The notes: generated by a model not told the origin, from the sequence alone. 64,000 nt of DNA from Amycolatopsis jiangsuensis (GCF_014204865.1 NZ_JACHMG010000001.1:4180501-4244500), one strand, 5' to 3'; positions 43,576 through 53,933 are shown, counted from the first letter of the stretch. Program-made: numbers and translations.

Positions 43576-44967
43576 TCAGCGAACCGCGTCCAGGGCGTTC
43601 ACCAGGCCGTGGCCGTAGTAGGAGTTGTTGCGTGCCGGGCCGGTGCACTCCTGTACATCGCACGCGACCGGGTCGGCTTCCGCGCCCAGCAGGGCCGACA
43701 CCAGTCGTGGTGGGGAGAACGGGATTCGCGAGGCCAGCAGTGCCGCGACGCCGGCCGCGTGCGGCGACGCCATGGAAGTGCCACACATCGTGCCGTAGCC
43801 GCCGTCGAACACCGTCGACAGCGGGCAACCCTCGCCCTGTCCTTCCGGTGGCAGCTGGGCGAAATCACCGCCCGGGGCGGCGACGCTGACCGCACCGTAG
43901 TTCGAGAACGACGACTTCGTGCCCGCGTATCCGACTGAGGACACCGTGACCACACCGTCGATCGACTTCGGCAGGATGCCGCACGAAGAGTCGACCGGGT
44001 GCGGACGGTTCGGGTCAGTGGTCTGCTTCGTGACGTCGAAACCGGAGTTGCCCGCTGCCGCGACGTTCAGCGTGCCGCGGTGGCTCGAGTACGTCACCGC
44101 GCGGCGTACGGCCTCGTATGCGGCCGCGTCGCCGGCTTCCTTGCGGCAGTAGAACATCCCGGGGTCGATGTAGTAGCTGTTGTTCGTCACCTGGAAACGG
44201 TGCTCGCCTGCCCACATGAACCCGCAGACCGCTGCCTCCGGGAAGATGTAGCCGTCGTCGTTCACGACCTTCACCGAGGCCAGCCGTACGCCCGGCGCGA
44301 TGCCGGAGAAGCCGCGCGACGCGTCCTTGCCCGCGATGGTGCCCGCGACGTGCGTGCCGTGCTCGGAGTTCGTCGGGGCCCACGCGGACGCGGAGGTGTC
44401 CGCGGCGCCGGTGACGCAGCCGGCGGACGAGCGCGCGTCCACCGCGTGCGACAGCGCCGGGTGCTTGGCGTCGATGCCGGAGTCCAGTACGCCCACGGTC
44501 ACCCGCGACGAACCTTCGTCGACCTTGTTCGCCTCCTGCGCGTGGATGGCCCGCATGTCCCACTGCTGCGCCGAAAGATCACCTTCGGCGGCGCGGGTCC
44601 GCGTCTGCTCCAGCGTGCCCACCGCGGAACGCTGGTGCGCCCGCGCGGCGTTCTGCGCGGCCACGTCCTTGCCGCCCGAGTACGCCCGCATCACGCCGAT
44701 CCGCTCGGCGAAGTCCGCGTTGCGCGAGCTGGCAACGGCGACGCCGATCTCCGGGTAGTACGCCACTCTGGTGCCGCACTTGGCTCCGAGCTCGGCATCG
44801 ACGGAACGCTGCGAGGCGCCCGGCTGGTACAGCACGACGTAGCTGTAGGGGGTGCTCGTCGTGTCACACGACGGCGCGGGGGCGGCAGCGGCAGCCGGCA
44901 CCGTCACGGCACCGGCGGCGATTCCGGCAAGCGTGACGGGAACGAGCATGCGACGGATACGGGACAT
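43576..44967 (-). CDS. Secreted subtilisin-like (S8) serine protease
   Basis: A 463-residue exported protease. A signal peptide (RRMLVPVTLAGIAAGAVTV, ending in an AAAA region near residue 29) precedes a propeptide of about 100 residues. The catalytic Asp is in VGVLDSGIDAKH, His in HGTHVAGTIAG and Ser in CGTSMASPHAAG. The oxyanion Asn is in AAAGNSG. Six or more cysteines outside the signal suggest disulfides. It stands alone and is convergent with sdhB. Bacillopeptidase-like secreted peptidases of this size are common in the order. Confidence 0.95.
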   Translation of the reverse strand: MSRIRRMLVPVTLAGIAAGAVTVPAAAAAPAPSCDTTSTPYSYVVLYQPGASQRSVDAELGAKCGTRVAYYPEIGVAVASSRNADFAERIGVMRAYSGGKDVAAQNAARAHQRSAVGTLEQTRTRAAEGDLSAQQWDMRAIHAQEANKVDEGSSRVTVGVLDSGIDAKHPALSHAVDARSSAGCVTGAADTSASAWAPTNSEHGTHVAGTIAGKDASRGFSGIAPGVRLASVKVVNDDGYIFPEAAVCGFMWAGEHRFQVTNNSYYIDPGMFYCRKEAGDAAAYEAVRRAVTYSSHRGTLNVAAAGNSGFDVTKQTTDPNRPHPVDSSCGILPKSIDGVVTVSSVGYAGTKSSFSNYGAVSVAAPGGDFAQLPPEGQGEGCPLSTVFDGGYGTMCGTSMASPHAAGVAALLASRIPFSPPRLVSALLGAEADPVACDVQECTGPARNNSYYGHGLVNALDAVR

Positions 44968-45042
44968 TCCACCTCCAGGGTCGGTGGGCTGAGGTTATGC
45001 AGCCCGGGCTGCACCCGCCACCCCCGAAGGACGGTCACCGCA

Positions 45043-45315
45043 TCAGGTGGCCGAATCCCCTGCCGAATCGCCCGCGGAGACTCGCTCTCGCGCGGTGGCC
45101 CGCACGCCCTTCCAGCCGAGCACGCCGATGGCGGTACCGAGCACGAACGAGACGACGGTGAGCACCGCGTGCACGATGAAGTACGCCGTCGGCGAACCGT
45201 CCGCGGCCCACGACTGGTCACTCGCCCAGAGGTTCTTGGCGAAGGTGATCCAGATGATCCAGGACCAGACTCCGAACGCGAACAGGAACATCGCGGTACG
45301 TCGCGAAATGCGCAT
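45043..45315 (-). CDS. SCO4848-family small membrane protein
   Basis: A 90-residue protein from ATG 45315. It has two membrane segments (TAMFLFAFGVWSWIIWITFA and VHAVLTVVSFVLGTAIGVL) with a short loop NLWASDQSWAADGSPTAYF, and a basic, Ser-rich C-terminus. The family is known in actinobacteria next to D-alanyl-D-alanine carboxypeptidase genes, as here, where the gene is divergent with a 42-base gap. Function is unknown; a link to cell-wall synthesis is inferred from the neighbour. Confidence 0.88.
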   Translation of the reverse strand: MRISRRTAMFLFAFGVWSWIIWITFAKNLWASDQSWAADGSPTAYFIVHAVLTVVSFVLGTAIGVLGWKGVRATARERVSAGDSAGDSAT

Positions 45316-45357
45316 GTCCCGAGTATGCCGCCGCTGCGGCGGCGCTAGCCTGCGTGG

Positions 45358-46830
45358 GTGCACAACGCGTTCCGCCGGTCGCGGCGAACCCTCGTCACGG
45401 CCCTCGCCGCCGGTCTTGTCGCCGTCGCCGCGCCCGCCGCTTTCGCGGTACCGGCGCAGGCCCAGCAATGCGCCGACCGGAGCGTTCCGCCTCCTCCGGT
45501 GGACACCTCCGAGCAGCCGAAGCCCGGGCAACCCGCACCCCCGCCGATGCCGGTGCCCGCCGAGCCGGTCGGCGGGCCGCAGCTCGGCGGCTGCGGCACG
45601 GTCCTGCCCGAGGACGCGCTGAACCCGCCGGACGGCAACACCGCAGCGTCCTGGGTCCTGCAGGACCTCGACACCGGGGACGTGCTCGCGGCGAAGGACC
45701 CGCACGCGCGGGAGCGGCCGGCGTCGCTGATCAAGACGCTGCTGGCACTCGTGGTGGTCACCGAGATGCGCCCGGACCAGGTCGTGGTGCCGACCAAGCA
45801 GGACGCCGAGCAGGAGTGCACCTGCGTCGGCATCGTCGCGGGCCAGCAGTACACCGTCGACCAGCTGATGCACGGCCTGCTGATGCATTCGGGCAACGAC
45901 GTCGCGCACGCGTTCGCCACCGCACTCGGCGGCGTCGACGTGGCGGTGGGCAAGATGAACCGGCTGGCCGCGCGCCTCGGCGCGATGGACACCCGGGCGG
46001 CCACCCCGTCCGGGCTGGACGGGCCGGGCATGTCCACCTCGGCCTACGACCTGAGCCTGATCTTCCACTACGCGATGAAGCAGCCGGAGTTCGCGCAGGC
46101 GGTGGCGACGAAGGCCTACACCATCCCGGCGATCGCGGGGAAACCGGCGATCCCGGTGTTCAACGACAACAAGCTGCTCGGCGTGTACCCCGGCTTCCTT
46201 GGCGGCAAGACCGGGTTCACCGACGACGCGCGGCACACCTACGTGGGCGCCGCGCAGCGCGACGGGCACCGGCTCGCCGTGGTGATGATGCGGGCCGAGC
46301 AGCGCCCGACCAAGGTGGTCGAGCAGGCGGGAAACCTGCTCGACTACGGCTTCGCGCTGCACGACGACCACGCGAACCCGGTCGGCCGGATCGCCTACCA
46401 GGCGTCCGCGACCGCGCTGCCCGAACCGGGCACGGACGGGAACGTGGCCGCCGCGTCCGGTGCGGCGCCCGCGGCCCCGGCGGAGGCGGACCCGTTCGGC
46501 ACCACCGGCTGGCTGCTCACCGTGGTGGTCGCCGCGATCATCGGGGCAGGCTTCGCCTTCGGACACCAGCGCAAGAAGCGCGTCTCAGCCCTTGCGGCGG
46601 CCCAGCCAGCCGAGCAGCGCGCCGGCGCTGAACGCTCCCGCCGCGGCACCCAGGCCGAGTCCGCGTTGCACGGTGACGTTCGGCTCCAGCAGCACCGGCG
46701 CCGGCGGGCGCACCACACGGCGCTGGTTCTCCCGCGCGGTGGCCGTCCAGGCGGTCACCAGGAGCAGGAACCGGGACACCAGGTTGGCGAACACCAGCAA
46801 CCCGATCACCGGACCGAAGATCGCCGCTGA
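45358..46830 (+). CDS. D-alanyl-D-alanine carboxypeptidase (class C PBP), with a C-terminal extension over the next gene
   Basis: A 490-residue penicillin-binding protein that trims peptidoglycan stem peptides. A signal peptide (RRTLVTALAAGLVAVAAPAA) precedes a Pro-rich linker. The active-site motifs are S123LIK in PASLIKTLL, SGN in MHSGNDVAH and KTG in GGKTGFTDD. A single membrane segment (WLLTVVVAAIIGAGFAFG) near residue 385 precedes a basic stop-transfer signal HQRKKR, where related proteins end. Here the frame stays open for 80 further residues, antisense to the YihY gene, and these are probably not functional. Confidence 0.9.
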   Translation: MHNAFRRSRRTLVTALAAGLVAVAAPAAFAVPAQAQQCADRSVPPPPVDTSEQPKPGQPAPPPMPVPAEPVGGPQLGGCGTVLPEDALNPPDGNTAASWVLQDLDTGDVLAAKDPHARERPASLIKTLLALVVVTEMRPDQVVVPTKQDAEQECTCVGIVAGQQYTVDQLMHGLLMHSGNDVAHAFATALGGVDVAVGKMNRLAARLGAMDTRAATPSGLDGPGMSTSAYDLSLIFHYAMKQPEFAQAVATKAYTIPAIAGKPAIPVFNDNKLLGVYPGFLGGKTGFTDDARHTYVGAAQRDGHRLAVVMMRAEQRPTKVVEQAGNLLDYGFALHDDHANPVGRIAYQASATALPEPGTDGNVAAASGAAPAAPAEADPFGTTGWLLTVVVAAIIGAGFAFGHQRKKRVSALAAAQPAEQRAGAERSRRGTQAESALHGDVRLQQHRRRRAHHTALVLPRGGRPGGHQEQEPGHQVGEHQQPDHRTEDRR

Positions 46831-47598
46831 CGGGGACTTCGTGACGCTGGCGAGGTAGACCGAGGCGACCTGCTGCAGGATCACGAACCCGACCGCGGCG
46901 AAGATCGCGCCCTTCACCGCGCTCCGCAACGCCACGTGTTCCCGCGGCAACCGTGCGATCACCCACAGGAACACCAGCGTGTTCGCGGCCAGCCCGAGCA
47001 GGATCGTCGCGACGCGCAGCAGGTACACCGCCCAGCGCTGGTCCTCCAAGCCGACCAGCTCCAGCAGCAGCTTGCCGATCCCGCTGCCGGCCGCGGTGAG
47101 CGCGAACGAGACGACCAGCGCCAGCCCGAGCCCGATGAGCGACAGCAGGTCCTTGATCGTGGTGGGGATGAACGGCTGCTGCTTCTTTTCCTGGCCCCAC
47201 TGCGCGGTGAGCGCGTCGCGCAGGTTCGCCATCCAGCCGACGCCGGAGTAGAGCGCCAGCAGCAGGCCGAACACCCCGATCCCGCTGCCGGAGCTGAGCG
47301 CGCTGTCGGTGATCTGGTGCACCAGTCCCTGCAGGCCATCCGGGACGGAATTGTTGATCCCGTCCCGCAGCTGGTCGATCACCGCCTGGTTGTGCCCGAG
47401 CACCAGGCCGACGATCGCGAACGCGACCATGAAGATCGGGAACACCGACAGCACGCTGAAGTAGGTGATGGCGGCGGCGTAGTGGTTGCCGTAGTGCTCG
47501 TTGAACGAGTCGTTGGCGCGGATCAGGTGATCCAGCCACGGGTTCTTCCGCCGCAGCCGGGGCAGCAGCTTTTCCTTCTCGCCGGTTTCTTTCGCCAC
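46585..47598 (-). CDS. YihY/BrkB-family membrane protein
   Basis: A 337-residue integral membrane protein with six hydrophobic segments (YFSVLSVFPIFMVAFAIVGL is the first). The conserved start is NHYAAAITYFSVLSVFPI, which matches the YihY family, and GVFGLLLALYSGVGWM is the second family block. Its role is not known in bacteria; BrkB was linked to serum resistance but the ribonuclease name is outdated. It is convergent with the carboxypeptidase gene, which overlaps its last 246 bases. Confidence 0.9.
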   Translation of the reverse strand: MAKETGEKEKLLPRLRRKNPWLDHLIRANDSFNEHYGNHYAAAITYFSVLSVFPIFMVAFAIVGLVLGHNQAVIDQLRDGINNSVPDGLQGLVHQITDSALSSGSGIGVFGLLLALYSGVGWMANLRDALTAQWGQEKKQQPFIPTTIKDLLSLIGLGLALVVSFALTAAGSGIGKLLLELVGLEDQRWAVYLLRVATILLGLAANTLVFLWVIARLPREHVALRSAVKGAIFAAVGFVILQQVASVYLASVTKSPSAAIFGPVIGLLVFANLVSRFLLLVTAWTATARENQRRVVRPPAPVLLEPNVTVQRGLGLGAAAGAFSAGALLGWLGRRKG

Positions 47599-47642
47599 CG
47601 GGAAACGTTAACCACAGTGGGTGAAGGTCGCAACGCGAACGG

Positions 47643-48917
47643 CTACTGCTGGTGGAAATCCGCCAGCATCTTCCGCGCGGCGGGCACCAGCAACCGGCTG
47701 ACGTCGGCCGCGCTGACGCCGTCCGGATGGCCCGCGTGGTCGGCGAGGTAGAGCGTGAAGGCGAAGCGGCCCTTGGCGAAGACCAGCTGCCCCTTGGTCT
47801 GCCCCGAAGCGTCGGAGAGGATCCGGGCCTTGTCGCCCACCGTGGCCGGCGAGGACTGTCCGTTCGCGGGTGCGGAATCGACGTACGCCTTCGCCGCGTC
47901 ATCGGACAGGAAGCTGTACGCGGTGAGGGTGAGCGCGATGCGGGACAACGGGTCGTCCTGCCCGGTCCCGCGCTCACAGCTCAGCTCGACGTAGTTGTGG
48001 GCGCTCGCGTCTCCCATGATCAGGTTGCCGACCGCGGTCCCCGGCATCTCCTCGACCAGCGGCGAGGCTTCGGTACCGATCGCCGGGCTCACCACGTCCG
48101 CGGTGAGCATCGGGCACGGCTGCGCGACGGACTTCCGGAAGACCGGGCTGTCGTAGTCGACAATGACCGGCCCGGTCGGAGTGGCGGTCTGGGTCGCGAG
48201 GTGCTGCGCCATCCGTTTGACCAGCTCCGGCAGCTTGCCGGCGGTCGCGGTGCCCTTGCTCTGGGCGTGGAAGTCGACGTAGGTGTCGCCCGCGACCAAG
48301 GCGGCCTCCCCGGCCTCACCCGCCGGGACGTTCGCCAGCGTGTCCTTCCAGAAGGCCTTGACCGGACCGACGGTGAACCTCGCGTTCGGGGACTCCCGGA
48401 ACAGCTTGAGGTCGAGGTCCTGCTGATAACCGGGCTGGGCCACCGCGACCGACAGCAGGTCACCCGTCGTGCCATCCGTGGTGTTGAGCTCGTAACTGCA
48501 CTTGTTCAGTGCGAGGCCGTCCGCGTCGGGCAGGCTGATGCTGCTCGACGTCAGCGGCCCGGAACCGTCGCCGACCAGGTACGAACGGTCGAAGTTGACC
48601 ACGTTCGGATCCGGCCGCGAGCCGACCTTCATGCCGAGCGCGGTGAGGTCGCCGACCGACAGCAGGGTGCACGCCTGGATCACCGGCTTCCCGGCGTACT
48701 GCACGGCCTGCGGGTTCGGCTTCTCCTTGATCGGCGCGGGATCCGCGTACTGGGAGTTCGGGTAGCCCGCCCGCTGGATCGTCTGGTTGTCGGCGTTCGG
48801 GTCCGCTGCCTGCGCGGTGTCCGCAGTGGACCCCTGCCGCACGAACACGATCACTGCCGCGGCCACGATCACCACGGTGGTGACCGCGATCAGCCAGATT
48901 CCGGTCTTGAGTTTCAT
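47643..48917 (-). CDS. Membrane-anchored or secreted protein of unknown function
   Basis: A 424-residue protein with one N-terminal membrane segment (KLKTGIWLIAVTTVVIVAAA, residues 2-27), then a long extracytoplasmic part. Two regions look alike: VIQACTLLSVGDLTALGMKV and VAQPCPMLTADVVSPAIGTE each begin with a cysteine and an S/T-D-helix element, as in duplicated domains of actinobacterial secreted lipoproteins such as DUF3558. Two later cysteines could pair with them. No enzyme motif is seen. It lies between YihY and trpS on the same strand. Confidence 0.75.
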   Translation of the reverse strand: MKLKTGIWLIAVTTVVIVAAAVIVFVRQGSTADTAQAADPNADNQTIQRAGYPNSQYADPAPIKEKPNPQAVQYAGKPVIQACTLLSVGDLTALGMKVGSRPDPNVVNFDRSYLVGDGSGPLTSSSISLPDADGLALNKCSYELNTTDGTTGDLLSVAVAQPGYQQDLDLKLFRESPNARFTVGPVKAFWKDTLANVPAGEAGEAALVAGDTYVDFHAQSKGTATAGKLPELVKRMAQHLATQTATPTGPVIVDYDSPVFRKSVAQPCPMLTADVVSPAIGTEASPLVEEMPGTAVGNLIMGDASAHNYVELSCERGTGQDDPLSRIALTLTAYSFLSDDAAKAYVDSAPANGQSSPATVGDKARILSDASGQTKGQLVFAKGRFAFTLYLADHAGHPDGVSAADVSRLLVPAARKMLADFHQQ

Positions 48918-48948
48918 CCCTTGCCCTCCCCGACAACGGAACAGTGCG

Positions 48949-50564
<1,616 letters not shown>

Positions 50565-50918
50565 TCAGGGTTGCCGCAGGGCCGTCAGCGGGCGGGTGGG
50601 CTCGTCGGAGCCGGGCTCGGCCTTGCCGGCTTCGGCTGCCGCGGCGGCGGCACGTGCCTTGCGCCGCTGCCGCAGCACGCCCAGGGTCATGCCGACGATC
50701 CCGAGGCTGACCGCGACGAGTCCGACCGGCCCGAGCATTCCGAATCCGGCCGCGGTGGTCTCCGCGCGGGCGACCCCGTCGTCGGCGAACGCCGGCGCTC
50801 CGCCGGCCAGCAGCAGTACCGCGGGCACGGCGAGCACCGCCAGCACTCGCCCGGCACGCGAGGTCGAGTGGCTGGTGGGCAGCGTGGACCGGGTCAGGAG
50901 ATGGCCTGCGTTGCGCAC
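50565..50918 (-). CDS. Small exported protein with C-terminal membrane segment
   Basis: A 117-residue protein with a signal peptide (GRVLAVLAVPAVLLLAGGAP, cleavage near APAFA, residue 45), a short extracytoplasmic part (DDGVARAETTAAG), a membrane helix (LGPVGLVAVSLGIVGMTLGV) and a basic tail RQRRKARAAAAA. The order resembles sortase or cell-wall anchored proteins without an LPxTG. The start region is less certain, because signal peptides this long (about 45 residues) are unusual. Function is unknown. Confidence 0.65.
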   Translation of the reverse strand: MRNAGHLLTRSTLPTSHSTSRAGRVLAVLAVPAVLLLAGGAPAFADDGVARAETTAAGFGMLGPVGLVAVSLGIVGMTLGVLRQRRKARAAAAAAEAGKAEPGSDEPTRPLTALRQP

Positions 50919-51304
50919 CGGAGTGCCTCCCGCGAAGTGAGCGTTCCTGACGGGCCGCTCACCCGTAAGGACGAGTAACCCGTGCGCTACTGGTCAAAAA
51001 ACTACCGAGCGTGTCAAGATCGGTCGGATCTGATCAACTCGGGCGCCGACACTAGCGCCCACACGGGGAGTATCGAAGGCCGCCCCCACTCTTGGTGCAT
51101 CGCCGGTGGTCAGCGTTGCGCACCCCGCCGGCACCGGGATCCGGACCCGCCCGAGGGTCACCGAGGTTCGTCGTCCACCCCCTGCGGGCGGGCCCCTGGG
51201 CTCACCTGCTGAACGACTGTCGCAGGGCCCGCGACAGTCGTGGAACGCTGGCGGAGGGGTTCCCGGCCGGGTGCCTCCGCACGAAGGCAACCGGAGGTGT
51301 CCCG
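50919..51304. other. Intergenic region upstream of the P-loop ATPase
   Basis: No convincing gene lies in these 386 bases, although both strands contain open frames. A short AT-richer stretch (GGTCAAAAAACTACCGAG, 50991-51008) could be a promoter for the divergent genes. A perfect inverted repeat at 51213-51241 is listed separately. Confidence 0.5.
51213..51241. promoter_or_regulatory. Perfect 11-base inverted repeat upstream of the P-loop ATPase
   Basis: ACGACTGTCGC and GCGACAGTCGT flank AGGGCCC, 64 bases before the ATG. It could be a dimeric operator or an mRNA hairpin. No regulator gene is adjacent. Confidence 0.5.
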
Positions 51305-51865
51305 ATGACCCGCCCAGGCCTGATCGTGCTCGGCGGCCTGCCCGGTACGGGCAAGTCGACCGTCGCGGTCCCGCTGGCGCGCCGGCTGGGCGCGGCCTAC
51401 CTGCGGATCGACCGCATCGAGCAGGCGCTGGCGGACTCCGGCGAGCTGCCGCGGCGGCCGACGGCGTCCGGATACCTCGTCGGCTACGGACTGGCCCGCG
51501 ATCAGCTCACGGTCGGCGTCACGGTGGTCGCCGAATGCGTGAATCCCCTGAGGATCACCCGCGATGCCTGGAAGGACACCGGCGACCGGCACGGCGAGTG
51601 GACCCTCGAAGTCGAGCTCGTCTGCTCCCTGCCGGACGAGCACCGTGCCCGGGTGGAGAACCGGACCGTCGACGTCGAAGGCCTCGTACCGCCGACGTGG
51701 CAGCAGGTACTCGACCGCGACTACGAACCGTGGGACCGGGACCACCTGGTGATCGATACCGCAACGTCCAGCATCGCGAGCACCGTCGAGACCATCGCGC
51801 GCCACGCGAACGCACTGTCCACCGGACAGTCCCGCGACTCCGGACGGAACCCCACGAGCCGGTAA
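51305..51865 (+). CDS. AAA-type P-loop kinase/ATPase
   Basis: A 186-residue protein from ATG 51305, with a GGAGGTGT site 6 bases upstream. Walker A is GGLPGTGKST (residues 10-19), then AYLRIDRIEQAL and an arginine-rich lid region (RITRDAWKDTGDR). The layout resembles small nucleotide or antibiotic kinases of the AAA_33 group, in which the P-loop is followed by an Asp. No neighbour indicates the substrate. Confidence 0.85.
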   Translation: MTRPGLIVLGGLPGTGKSTVAVPLARRLGAAYLRIDRIEQALADSGELPRRPTASGYLVGYGLARDQLTVGVTVVAECVNPLRITRDAWKDTGDRHGEWTLEVELVCSLPDEHRARVENRTVDVEGLVPPTWQQVLDRDYEPWDRDHLVIDTATSSIASTVETIARHANALSTGQSRDSGRNPTSR

Positions 51866-51898
51866 CCGAAAGGCCCCGCCGAACACACGCCCAGCACC

Positions 51899-52040
51899 GC
51901 CCGCAGCCACCAGCGAAGGTTGGGCGCGGCCACCAGCGGAGGCTGGGGCGCGGCCACCAGGCGAACCCGCGCGCGGCCACCGAGCGAACCCGGGGCGCAG
52001 CCACCAGGAGAACCCGCGCGCGACCATCAACCGAGCGCGC
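51899..52040. repeat. Degenerate 23-24-base tandem repeat, six units
   Basis: The core GCGCGGCCACCAGCG recurs with starts at 51906, 51929, 51953, 51976 and 52000 (spacing 23 or 24), and weakly at 52022. Positions between cores vary as ACCCGCG or GGTTGGG. It lies in intergenic DNA between the P-loop gene and the chitinase. Confidence 0.8.
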
Positions 52041-52239
52041 GCGAAAGCCTCCGAACGGCGTTGAACCCGACCTTCCACCGTGTCGGACCACGCATCGTGG
52101 CGGCTGCTGAGCGTAATGCGGAAAAGCTCACCCATTCAGCCGCCGCTGTTCACGCTGTGCCAGTTATTCACCAACGTCGCTGCTCTGTTCGCGTCTTCTT
52201 GCCCTGAGTGCGGCCGCGAAGACTGTTCACCTTCGCCGA

Positions 52240-52269
52240 ATTGGTCTATACCTTTTGGTGTAGACCACC
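52240..52269 (+). promoter_or_regulatory. Two DasR-like (dre) boxes upstream of the chitinase gene
   Basis: ATTGGTCTATACCTTT (52240-52255) and TTTGGTGTAGACCACC (52254-52269) each resemble the Streptomyces DasR consensus ACTGGTCTAGACCACT (12 and 11 of 16 identical by eye). Together they also form an 11-base inverted repeat with one mismatch around TTTT. They lie 28-57 bases before the ATG. DasR links chitinase expression to N-acetylglucosamine. Confidence 0.6.
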
Positions 52270-52296
52270 AGACCGGGCGACCAAGGGAGCGAGCCC

Positions 52297-53010
52297 ATGT
52301 CTCTGCGTAGAATCCTCACCGCGTTCGCGGCCGCCACGGCGGCCGCGGTCGCGGTGCTCATGCCCACGGTCGCGCACGCGGCGCCGAATGCCGCGTTCCC
52401 CGTGAGCGAGGACCAGTTCAACCAGATGTTCCCCAGCCGCAACCAGTTCTACACCTACGCCGGGCTGACCGACGCGCTCAGCGCGTATCCGGGATTCGCC
52501 AACACCGGCAGCGACACGGTGAAGAAGCAGGAAGCCGCGGCGTTCCTGGCGAACGTCAACCACGAGACCGGCGGCCTCCAGTACATCGTGGAGCAGAACA
52601 CCGACAACTACCCGCACTACTGCGACACCACCCAGTCCTACGGCTGCCCGGCCGGCAACGACGCCTACTACGGGCGCGGGCCGATCCAGCTGAGCTGGAA
52701 CTTCAACTACAAGTCCGCGGGCGACGCGCTCGGCATCGACCTGCTGAACAACCCGTTCCTCGTCGAACAGGACGCGGCGGTGTCCTGGAAGACCGGCCTC
52801 TGGTACTGGAACACCCAGACCGGACCGGGCACGATGACCCCGCACGACGCCATGGTCAACGGGAACGGCTTCGGCGAGACCATCCGCAGCATCAACGGAT
52901 CCATCGAATGCAACGGCGGCAACCCCGGGCAGGTGCAGAGCCGGATCGACGCCTACACGAACTTCGCCGGAATCCTCGGCGTGGACCCTGGCGCCAACCT
53001 CAGCTGCTGA
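52297..53010 (+). CDS. Secreted GH19 family chitinase
   Basis: A 237-residue enzyme with a signal peptide (RRILTAFAAATAAAVAVLMP, cleavage near AHA-AP, residue 28). The catalytic domain holds the first general acid Glu in NVNHETGGLQY and the GH19 segment YYGRGPIQLSWNFNY. GxGFGETIRSING-like and final NFAGILGVDPG segments fit bacterial GH19. No chitin-binding domain is present, unlike many Streptomyces ChiC proteins, so the enzyme is a bare catalytic module. It stands alone, with a terminator after it. Confidence 0.95.
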   Translation: MSLRRILTAFAAATAAAVAVLMPTVAHAAPNAAFPVSEDQFNQMFPSRNQFYTYAGLTDALSAYPGFANTGSDTVKKQEAAAFLANVNHETGGLQYIVEQNTDNYPHYCDTTQSYGCPAGNDAYYGRGPIQLSWNFNYKSAGDALGIDLLNNPFLVEQDAAVSWKTGLWYWNTQTGPGTMTPHDAMVNGNGFGETIRSINGSIECNGGNPGQVQSRIDAYTNFAGILGVDPGANLSC

Positions 53011-53027
53011 GTTCTCCTCTCCCCACC

Positions 53028-53053
53028 GTCCCCCCGGCTCCGGCCGGGGGGAC
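53028..53053 (+). terminator. Intrinsic terminator after the chitinase gene
   Basis: GTCCCCCCGG and CCGGGGGGAC form a perfect 10-base stem around CTCCGG and are followed by ATTTTCG. It sits 18 bases after the chitinase stop and 23 bases before the convergent xthA stop. Confidence 0.8.
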
Positions 53054-53076
53054 ATTTTCGTTACCGGGCAAGGGCA

Positions 53077-53892
53077 TCAGCCGGGGAACGGCACATCGTA
53101 GGTCGCGGTGAGCGGCGCGTGGTCGGACCACCGCAGGTCGTAGGACGCGGCCCGCTCGACGACCACCGAGGTGACCTTGTCCGCCAGCCCCGGCGTGGCC
53201 AGCTGGCAGTCGATGCGCCAGCCGGAATCGTTGTCGAACGCCTTGCCGCGGTAGGACCACCACGTGTACGGACCGGGGCCCTCGCTGTCCAGCCGACGCT
53301 GGACGTCGGCGTAGCCGGCCTCGTGGACGCGGCCCAGCCAGGCCCGCTCCTGCGGCAGGAAGCCGGAGTTCTTCTGGTTGCCGCGCCAGTTCTTCAGGTC
53401 GATCGTGTCGTAGGCGATGTTCCAGTCGCCGACCACCACGACCTCCCGCCCGTCCGCCGCGGCCTTCCCGCGCAGCTCCGCGAGGTAGGGCAGGAACGCG
53501 GCCATGAAACGTTCCTTCTCCTCCTGACGCGTGGTACCGACCTCGCCGCTGGGCAGGTACAGGCTCGCCACGACGACGCCGGGCAGGTGCATTTCGAGAT
53601 AGCGACCGCTGTCCTCGAATTCCGGCTCACCGAACCCGGTGCGCACCTCGTCCGGCTCGACGCGGCTGTACAACGACACACCGCTGCGCCCCTTGGCGGC
53701 CGACGGCGCGTGCGCCACGAACCAGCCCTCGGGCTCGACGACCGACGCGGGCAGCTGGGCGGGCTCGGCCCGCACCTCCTGGCACGCGACGACATCGGCC
53801 TTCGTGGCGGCAAGCCATTCGACGAAGCCCTTTTTCACGGCGGCCCGCAGGCCGTTGACATTCACGGTGGTCACGGTCAGCACCTCGCGCAC
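53077..53892 (-). CDS. xthA: Exodeoxyribonuclease III
   Basis: A 271-residue or slightly shorter DNA repair nuclease. The conserved EEP-family motifs are TVNVNGLRAAVKKGF at the start, ACQEVRAEPAQL (catalytic Glu), GDWNIAYDTIDL (the Asp/Asn pair) and WSDHAPLTA near the end (SDH). GTG codons at 53892, 53883 and 53877 all precede TTVNVNGLR. The outer one is annotated and the start is uncertain by about 5 residues. It trims abasic sites and 3' ends. Confidence 0.93.
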   Translation of the reverse strand: MREVLTVTTVNVNGLRAAVKKGFVEWLAATKADVVACQEVRAEPAQLPASVVEPEGWFVAHAPSAAKGRSGVSLYSRVEPDEVRTGFGEPEFEDSGRYLEMHLPGVVVASLYLPSGEVGTTRQEEKERFMAAFLPYLAELRGKAAADGREVVVVGDWNIAYDTIDLKNWRGNQKNSGFLPQERAWLGRVHEAGYADVQRRLDSEGPGPYTWWSYRGKAFDNDSGWRIDCQLATPGLADKVTSVVVERAASYDLRWSDHAPLTATYDVPFPG

Positions 53893-53933
53893 GCTACCCG
53901 CGGGGTCCGACAGTTTCGTGCCACACTGCGGCC

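Larger units (their letters stand above)
51866..52296. other. Intergenic region with a short tandem repeat and the chitinase promoter
   Basis: These 431 bases hold no supported gene. The first part contains the six-copy repeat at 51899-52040. The last 60 bases before the chitinase ATG contain two DasR-like boxes (52240-52269). The stretch 52080-52200 is lower in GC than its surroundings but shows no recognisable gene. Confidence 0.55.
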
